In this document: positions 58,718 through 64,000 of the stretch, in pieces
How positions within the stretch are numbered: the first letter of the stretch is position 1
Layout of the letters: each line of letters starts with the position of its first letter
Assembly: GCF_005876835.1 (NCBI RefSeq)
Contig: NZ_PPSW01000005.1
Span: 62,001-126,000, forward strand
Length of the DNA stretch: 64,000 nucleotides
Reading direction: 5' to 3'
DNA from: Pseudoalteromonas phenolica
Lineage (GTDB): Bacteria > Pseudomonadota > Gammaproteobacteria > Enterobacterales > Alteromonadaceae
Notes under the pieces: model-generated
Databases searched by the model: none
Seen by the model: only the letters and a program-made list of their open reading frames with translations
Told to the model about the DNA's origin: nothing
Program-made: the position numbers and the translations under genes

Positions 58718-58921
58718 ATGAAACTTAAACTAAACAAAAAAAGCGTAAAAAACCTTTCAAAAGACAACAAAGCACTACCAGTAAATGCAACTCCAGCGGT
58801 AGCGGGTGGTGTTAATACATTACGCTGCATCCCTGACACAGGCTCAATCGCGTGTGACAGACCTACAACTTATACAATGAGTATCGAAATCTGCGAAACA
58901 ATTACAATAGCAGACAGATAA
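58718..58921 (+). CDS. Double-Gly leader peptide, core with three Cys (second copy)
   Basis: A 67-residue peptide whose leader (MKLKLNKKSVKNLSKDN ... ATPAVAGG) is nearly the same as that of the previous gene: KLKLNKK, VKNLS, DN and ATP-x-x-AGG match. The 36-residue core (three Cys: TLRCIP, IACDRP, EICET) differs completely in sequence. AAGGAAAA stands before the ATG. This looks like duplication with a conserved leader and a diversifying core. A terminator follows. Confidence 0.72.
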   Translation: MKLKLNKKSVKNLSKDNKALPVNATPAVAGGVNTLRCIPDTGSIACDRPTTYTMSIEICETITIADR

Positions 58922-58932
58922 TCAGATTGAGC

Positions 58933-58955
58933 AAAGCCACCTTCGGTGGCTTTTT
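58933..58955. terminator. Bidirectional terminator between peptide gene and argE
   Basis: AAAGCCACC-TTC-GGTGGCTTT with T tail; read on either strand it can terminate the convergent peptide gene and argE. Confidence 0.92.
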
Positions 58956-58959
58956 AGTT

Positions 58960-60111
58960 TTAAAAACATAATTCATTAATTAGCTTTGTGATCTTCTCTT
59001 GAGAAGGTTTGATTTTCTCCATTGCTAAAAACTCGTCAGGCTGGTGGGCTTGCTCGATAGAGCCTGGACCCATGACAATCGTTTCACAGCCAAGCTGCTG
59101 CAAAAATGGTGCTTCAGTGCAGTAGTTCACCGCGATTGCTTGTTCTCCTGAAACTGCTTCAGCTAGTTTTACTAATGCACTGTCGGTTGTGCCAGTAAAG
59201 GCCGGAATAGGATCATGCAAGTCGATAACCGCGACACTATTTGGGTATTCATCATTAATGGGTTTAACCGCTTCTAGCAATAATAATTGCAGCTCTTGAA
59301 TACTCAGCCCGGGTAATGGACGAATGTCTAAGTGCAATTCACAGCAACCACAGATACGATTAGCATTATCTCCTCCATGAATATGCCCCAGATTTAGAGT
59401 GGGGTAGGGTATTGCAAAATGCTCAATTGAATATTTATTCTTTAAAGTATCTTTTAGTTGCAACAGCTTTGCAATAATCTTATGCATCACCTCAATGGCA
59501 TTTAAACCGCGTGCAGGATCAGAACTATGACCCGACTTACCCGTCACACGAATGGCGGTACTCATGTGCCCTTTATGGGTGAATACAGGCACCATATCAG
59601 TCGGTTCACCGATGACACAAAATTCAGGTTTTAAGCTTTGATGTTTCGCCACTTCTTGTGCGCCTGCCATTGTGGTTTCTTCATCTGCGGTGGCGAGGAT
59701 CATAATGGGTTTAGCTTGTTTCGCATCTTGTGCGTCAAGTTGCTTAATGGCTTCAATCACAAATGCAAAAAAGCCTTTCATATCAATTGAACCTAGACCA
59801 AATAGTTTGTTGTCGACTTCACTAAGTATAAATGGATCATAACTCCAGCGGCTGTCATCAAAAGGCACTGTGTCTGTATGCCCAGCTAACATCAAACCGC
59901 CTTCACCTTCGCCACGTTTGGCCAGTAAGTTGAATTTACCCGGCGCGCTTTCAAGTTCTGTAATCTCAACCTGAAAGCCTGAATTTTCACACCAAGCTGC
60001 TAATAATTCTATGGTGGAGTAATTGCTCATATTGAGCTGTGGATCGAGTGCACTAATAGAAGGCTCGGCGATAAGCTGCTGGTACATATTAATAAAAGCG
60101 GGAGTGGTCAT
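58960..60111 (-). CDS. argE: Acetylornithine deacetylase
   Basis: ArgE hydrolyses N-acetylornithine to ornithine in the linear arginine pathway. The 383-residue M20 enzyme shows [38 protein letters not shown] and [16 protein letters not shown], and ends with [14 protein letters not shown]. It is divergent from argC; the ARG box between them should control both. No argJ is seen, so the linear route is used here. Confidence 0.95.
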   Translation of the reverse strand: MTTPAFINMYQQLIAEPSISALDPQLNMSNYSTIELLAAWCENSGFQVEITELESAPGKFNLLAKRGEGEGGLMLAGHTDTVPFDDSRWSYDPFILSEVDNKLFGLGSIDMKGFFAFVIEAIKQLDAQDAKQAKPIMILATADEETTMAGAQEVAKHQSLKPEFCVIGEPTDMVPVFTHKGHMSTAIRVTGKSGHSSDPARGLNAIEVMHKIIAKLLQLKDTLKNKYSIEHFAIPYPTLNLGHIHGGDNANRICGCCELHLDIRPLPGLSIQELQLLLLEAVKPINDEYPNSVAVIDLHDPIPAFTGTTDSALVKLAEAVSGEQAIAVNYCTEAPFLQQLGCETIVMGPGSIEQAHQPDEFLAMEKIKPSQEKITKLINELCF

Positions 60112-60165
60112 ATTAGTCCAAAATATTTATTCAAAATGTTTGCATAATAATTTATATGTGTTTAG

Positions 60166-60183
60166 TATGAATATCAATTCACT
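60166..60183 (+). promoter_or_regulatory. ARG box between argE and argC
   Basis: The core TGAAT-ATCA-ATTCA matches all ten outer positions of the ArgR consensus TGAATwwwwATTCA (one spacer base is C). Weaker half-sites (ATTCA at 60129, and GCAT..ATAA near 60190) lie on either side, as expected for paired ArgR sites. It should repress both argE and argCBFG when arginine is present. Confidence 0.85.
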
Positions 60184-60295
60184 TTTTAAGCATAAATATA
60201 AATTGAGGCTAAGATGCGACGACATACATTCAACACTTTTTAAATAATGCCCATGAGGCCCGAAACGGAACCAAATTTTTAGAGATTTTTTTACT

Positions 60296-61312
60296 ATGTT
60301 GAATGTAACCATTATTGGCGCTAGCGGCTATAGCGGCGCCGAATTAGCCAGTTTAATTGCCAAACATCCCAACTTCTCCCTTGCTGGATGTTTTGTGTCA
60401 GAGCAAAGTTTAGACAAAGGAAAGCTCCTGAGTGACTTGTATCCAGAACATGCCTCTTTGCTCGACACGCTTCTTTTACCTCTTAATGAACAAGCCTTTA
60501 TTGATATCGAAGCAAATACTGACTTCGTTTGCCTGTGTACAGATCACAAAGTCAGTGTAGAGCTCGCGCCTAAGTTTTTAGCTATGGGCAAAAAAGTATT
60601 TGATTTATCAGGCGGCTTTAGACTTAAAAACCCCCAAGATTACGACAGCTTTTATGGCTTCACGCACCAATCACTAACCTGGCTTGCACAAGCTGAATAT
60701 GGTTTAGCAGAGTGGAATGCAAAGGGTATTTCACAGGCACAACTGGTTGCTGTTGCAGGCTGTTATCCAACGGCTGCGTTAAATGGTTTAAAACCACTTA
60801 AACAAGCCGATTTACTTGCGGACGATACCATTATTGTAAACGCGGTATCAGGTGTCACGGGTGCGGGTCGTAAAGCCAATATAGGCACCCAGTTTTGCGA
60901 AGTGTCTCTCGCACCTTATGGTTTATTCAATCACAGGCATACGCCAGAAATTTCACAGTATCTGGGTCATTCAGTGTTATTCACCCCACACTTAGGTAAT
61001 TTTGCTCGCGGTATTCTTGAAACCATTTATGTGAAGCTGAAGCCGGGTGTAAGTGAGCACCAGGTTAATGAAGCATTTCAGGTATTGGCCGACGAGCCGT
61101 TAATTCGTTTAAAAGGCAATAAGCAAATGCCTTCAATTAAAGGTGTGGCTAAACAGCCGTATGTTGATATTGGTTGGCAAGTACAAGGTGAGCAACTGAT
61201 TGTGGTGGTTGCCATCGATAACCTGTTAAAAGGGGCTGCTGGCCAAGCGCTACAGTGTATGAATATTGCAGCATTACTACCTGCTGAACTTGGCTTAAAA
61301 GGAGTGTCATGA
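60296..61312 (+). CDS. argC: N-acetyl-gamma-glutamyl-phosphate reductase
   Basis: The 338-residue NADPH enzyme makes N-acetylglutamate semialdehyde. The nucleotide loop is IIGASGYSGAEL at the N-terminus, the catalytic Cys156 is in VAGCYPTAALNG, and VSGVTGAGRKAN and HRHTPEI follow. Overlap with argB by 4 bases (ATGA). First gene of the divergent arginine operon. Confidence 0.97.
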   Translation: MLNVTIIGASGYSGAELASLIAKHPNFSLAGCFVSEQSLDKGKLLSDLYPEHASLLDTLLLPLNEQAFIDIEANTDFVCLCTDHKVSVELAPKFLAMGKKVFDLSGGFRLKNPQDYDSFYGFTHQSLTWLAQAEYGLAEWNAKGISQAQLVAVAGCYPTAALNGLKPLKQADLLADDTIIVNAVSGVTGAGRKANIGTQFCEVSLAPYGLFNHRHTPEISQYLGHSVLFTPHLGNFARGILETIYVKLKPGVSEHQVNEAFQVLADEPLIRLKGNKQMPSIKGVAKQPYVDIGWQVQGEQLIVVVAIDNLLKGAAGQALQCMNIAALLPAELGLKGVS

Positions 61313-62088
61313 AGATGCAAACATGGGTCATTAAAGTCGGTGGAGCGGTGTTAAACACGGAAGATGCAGCGATGGGACTATTTTCTGCAATTGCTGAGCT
61401 GACAAAAGTACAAATCGACAAGCAGTTTGTTGTGGTACATGGCGGTGGCGCGCTAGTTGATAAGTGGTTGTCAGAGGCGGGCTTTGCAACGGCTAAGCAC
61501 CAAGGTCTTCGTATCAGTCCAAAAGAACAAATGCCTTATATAGTTGGTGCATTGGCTGGTACTGCGAACAAACAACTGAGTGGTCAAGCCATTAAAGCCG
61601 GTTTAAAACCTGTGGGTACTTGTTTATATGAAGCGGGTTTAATTGCTTCGCAAAAACTCAAAGCATTAGGTCAAGTGGGCGAGTGCCAACAGGGTGAAGC
61701 AAGTATTCTACCTACTCTGTTAGAGCTGGGCAGAACACCTATGGTGAGCTCAATAGGTATCGGAGTTGATGGTCAACTTTATAACGTTAATGCAGATGAA
61801 GCGGCGGCGGCGATTGCCGAGCAACTAGATGCTGAGCTTATTTATATGACAGATGTAGAGGCGGTGCTTGATGCGAATAAGCAGCCTTTACATCAATTAT
61901 CTGAACAACACATTGCTACTCTTATCGAAGAAGGAGTCATTGTTGGCGGTATGGAGGTCAAAGTGAAGACCAGCCTGCACGCTGCACAACACTTACGACG
62001 CGGGGTGTATATATCGAGCTGGCAGAAGCCAGAAAATCTTATTGCCTTAGTTCAAGGCATCCATGTCGGTACAAAAATTACACCTTAG
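61309..62088 (+). CDS. argB: Acetylglutamate kinase
   Basis: The 259-residue amino acid kinase phosphorylates N-acetylglutamate. VIKVGGAVL, VVHGGGALVDKW, YNVNADEAAAAIA and TDVEAVLD are family landmarks. It begins inside the end of argC (4-base overlap). It is 9 bases before argF. Confidence 0.96.
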   Translation: MKMQTWVIKVGGAVLNTEDAAMGLFSAIAELTKVQIDKQFVVVHGGGALVDKWLSEAGFATAKHQGLRISPKEQMPYIVGALAGTANKQLSGQAIKAGLKPVGTCLYEAGLIASQKLKALGQVGECQQGEASILPTLLELGRTPMVSSIGIGVDGQLYNVNADEAAAAIAEQLDAELIYMTDVEAVLDANKQPLHQLSEQHIATLIEEGVIVGGMEVKVKTSLHAAQHLRRGVYISSWQKPENLIALVQGIHVGTKITP

Positions 62089-62097
62089 GAAATAGCA

Positions 62098-63018
62098 ATG
62101 ACATCTCATTTTTTAACAGGATTAGAACTAAATAAAGCTCAAGCGCTAAAACTATTATCGCTTGCACAAACCATCAAGCAGCAGCCAAAAGAGTTTAATC
62201 AAGCGCTTGCAGGTCAATCTATCGTTACTTTGTTTGAAAAGCCGAGTCTACGTACACGTGTGTCTTTCGACATTGGTATTAATCGTTTAGGCGGTCACGC
62301 GGTTTATCTTGATCAACAAAACGGTGCGATGGGCGGTCGTGAGTCGGTGAAAGATTTTGCCCTCAATATTGCTACCTGGGCTGATGGCATCGTGGCACGT
62401 GTTAATGCACATAGTTCATTGCAAACATTGGCTGAGTTTTCGAGTGTCCCTGTGGTGAACAGCTTATGTGACTTGTACCACCCATGTCAGGCATTAGCTG
62501 ACTTTTTAACGTTGCAAGAAGTTTATGGCGATGTCAGCAAAATCAAACTGGCGTATTTAGGTGAAGGTAATAACGTCACTCATTCTCTTATGTTATTAGC
62601 TGCAACATTGGGTACTGACTTTGTGGCGATTAGTCCAAAAGGCGCGTCACCAGATGCACAGATTTTAAAGCAAGCAGAACAACTGGCATTAGAGTCAGGT
62701 GCGTCAATCACTGTAAGCGATGACATAGAAGCAGCAACAGGTGCTGATGCCTTGTATGCAGATACCTGGGTGTCAATGGGTGACACGACACCACTTGAGC
62801 AAGTTAAAGCTAAATATATGCCGTATCAAATTAATCAGCAGTTGGTAGAACAATCAGGCGCAAGCACGATTCTACATTGCCAACCTGCGCACCGTGAGTA
62901 CGAGATCACCTCAGAGGTGATGGACGGTGCAAATTCAAAAATTATTCAACAAGCTGAAAACCGCATGCATGCTCAAAATGCACTGCTGGTATCACTGTTA
63001 AATCCAAATTATGTGTAA
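62098..63018 (+). CDS. argF: Ornithine carbamoyltransferase
   Basis: The 306-residue enzyme joins ornithine and carbamoyl phosphate. [13 protein letters not shown] is the carbamoyl phosphate loop (SxRT), [13 protein letters not shown] and WVSMGD further substrate motifs. At the ornithine site the sequence is [12 protein letters not shown], where most relatives read HCLPAHR; the change L to Q may or may not alter substrate. It is closely followed by argG. Confidence 0.94.
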   Translation: MTSHFLTGLELNKAQALKLLSLAQTIKQQPKEFNQALAGQSIVTLFEKPSLRTRVSFDIGINRLGGHAVYLDQQNGAMGGRESVKDFALNIATWADGIVARVNAHSSLQTLAEFSSVPVVNSLCDLYHPCQALADFLTLQEVYGDVSKIKLAYLGEGNNVTHSLMLLAATLGTDFVAISPKGASPDAQILKQAEQLALESGASITVSDDIEAATGADALYADTWVSMGDTTPLEQVKAKYMPYQINQQLVEQSGASTILHCQPAHREYEITSEVMDGANSKIIQQAENRMHAQNALLVSLLNPNYV

Positions 63019-63028
63019 GGGTAAAGTA

Positions 63029-64000
63029 ATGAGCGAAATCAAAAAGGTTGTATTGGCATATTCTGGTGGCCTCGATACGTCAGCAATTGTTCCTTGGCTA
63101 AAAGAAAACTATGACTGTGAAGTTGTCGCCTTTGTTGCCGATGTAGGTCAGGGCGATGAAGAGCTAGTCGGTGTTGAGGAGAAAGCTTTAGCATCGGGTG
63201 CATCAGAGTGTCACATCGTCGACCTAAAAGAAGAAATGGTGAGTGACTATATTTACCCAACACTGAAAACAGGCGCAATCTACGAAGGCACTTACTTACT
63301 AGGCACGTCTATGGCACGTCCTATCATTGCTAAAGCACAGGTTGAAGTGGCTCGCAAAGTAGGTGCTGATGCGTTAGCTCACGGGTGCACGGGTAAAGGT
63401 AACGACCAAGTGCGTTTTGAATCTTGTTTCTCGGCATTGGCGCCAGATCTTAAAGTGATCGCGCCTTGGCGTGAGTGGGATCTATCAAGCCGTGAGTCAT
63501 TACTTGAATACCTTGCAGAGCGTAATATCCCATGTGCTGCTTCTGCGACAAAAATTTACAGCCGCGATGCCAATGCTTGGCATATTTCGCACGAAGGTGG
63601 AGAATTAGAAGATCCTTGGAACCAGCCAAGCGATCAAGTTTGGACTTGGACAACAGCGCCAGAGCAAGCGCCAGATAAACCTGAGTTTGTTGCTGTATCA
63701 GTAGAAAAGGGTCAAATCGTTGCGGTTAACGGTGAGCGTTATAGCCCATATAAATGTTTAATGGAGTTAAATAAACTCGCAGCGCCACATGGTGTAGGTC
63801 GAGTTGATATTCTTGAAAACCGTTTGGTGGGCATGAAGTCTCGTGGTTGTTATGAAACGCCAGGTGGCACAGTCATGATGGCTGCACTGCAAGCAATCGA
63901 TGAGTTAGTGCTAGATAAAGCAAGTCGCAAATGGAAAGAGGCACTCTCTTCTGAGTTTGCACATTTAGTGTATGACGGTCGTTGGTTCACGCCGTTAAAA
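63029..64000 (+). CDS. argG: Argininosuccinate synthase (3' end outside window)
   Basis: The open frame runs from the ATG at 63029 through the last base, so 324 codons are seen (full length is about 400). The PP-loop SGGLDTS lies at residues 12-18, with [12 protein letters not shown] and [13 protein letters not shown] after it. It links citrulline and aspartate with ATP. GGTAAAG stands upstream of the ATG, 10 bases after the argF stop. It continues the argCBFG operon. Confidence 0.96.
   Translation, partial: MSEIKKVVLAYSGGLDTSAIVPWLKENYDCEVVAFVADVGQGDEELVGVEEKALASGASECHIVDLKEEMVSDYIYPTLKTGAIYEGTYLLGTSMARPIIAKAQVEVARKVGADALAHGCTGKGNDQVRFESCFSALAPDLKVIAPWREWDLSSRESLLEYLAERNIPCAASATKIYSRDANAWHISHEGGELEDPWNQPSDQVWTWTTAPEQAPDKPEFVAVSVEKGQIVAVNGERYSPYKCLMELNKLAAPHGVGRVDILENRLVGMKSRGCYETPGGTVMMAALQAIDELVLDKASRKWKEALSSEFAHLVYDGRWFTPLK

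Noticed and set aside
58433..58921. Calling a full lanthipeptide cluster
   Set aside because: No synthetase, cyclase or exporter gene is visible in the whole window, so only the precursor-like peptides are annotated.

Overview
The window looks like a chromosomal segment of a marine gammaproteobacterium of the order Alteromonadales, most likely Pseudoalteromonas or a close relative. The grounds are the pilQ-aroK-aroB-damX-dam-rpe-gph-trpS order, an ast operon whose first gene is argD/astC, the DUF3802 and DUF2970 small proteins, the long form of SAICAR synthetase, the class II (Mn) pyrophosphatase, and moderately AT-rich DNA with many TTG and GTG starts. The genus is inference from gene content. 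I found no tRNA, rRNA, insertion sequence, prophage or CRISPR array.

Layout. 1-10.7 kb: end of the type IV pilus operon (pilP partial, pilQ), shikimate genes aroK/aroB, damX and dam, two small minus-strand genes, then rpe-gph-trpS and pabA. 10.7-17.9 kb: an HDOD protein, the arginine-linked astC/argD-astA-astD operon with a possible distal ARG box, DUF3802, OsmC-like and speD. 17.9-21.1 kb: a TonB-dependent receptor, a thioesterase and a META lipoprotein. 21.1-27.7 kb: a TPP riboswitch and a complete aerobic thiamine operon thiC-thiO-thiS-thiG-thiDE-thiF. 27.8-35.3 kb: accessory envelope and regulatory genes (beta-barrel protein, CadC-like sensor, divergent two-domain esterase lipoprotein, periplasmic binding protein, AraC regulator) and ppaC. 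35.5-43.6 kb: mutM, a Cys-rich double-Gly peptide gene, and an unusual cluster of M20 peptidase, two ATP-grasp ligases and an M14 carboxypeptidase. 43.7-47.3 kb: an orphan membrane protein and an ABC transporter with a His-rich loop plus DUF3299. 47.5-55.7 kb: purC-like gene, GGDEF/EAL protein, two glycosyltransferases, a sulfurtransferase, a CWC-DUF5522 protein and fbp. 55.9-64 kb: a secreted metzincin protease, two more double-Gly peptides, then argE divergent from argC-argB-argF-argG around a near-perfect ARG box.

The two most promising leads for something new are (a) three short genes sharing a lysine-rich leader of about 30 residues ending in Gly-Gly, followed by different Cys/Thr-rich cores, with no modification enzyme or exporter next to them; and (b) the operon of a RimK-like ATP-grasp enzyme, a second ATP-grasp enzyme carrying a C-terminal helix-hairpin-helix, and an M14 carboxypeptidase without a signal peptide, divergent from an M20 peptidase and close to one of the peptides. 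Whether (a) and (b) are functionally linked is speculation.
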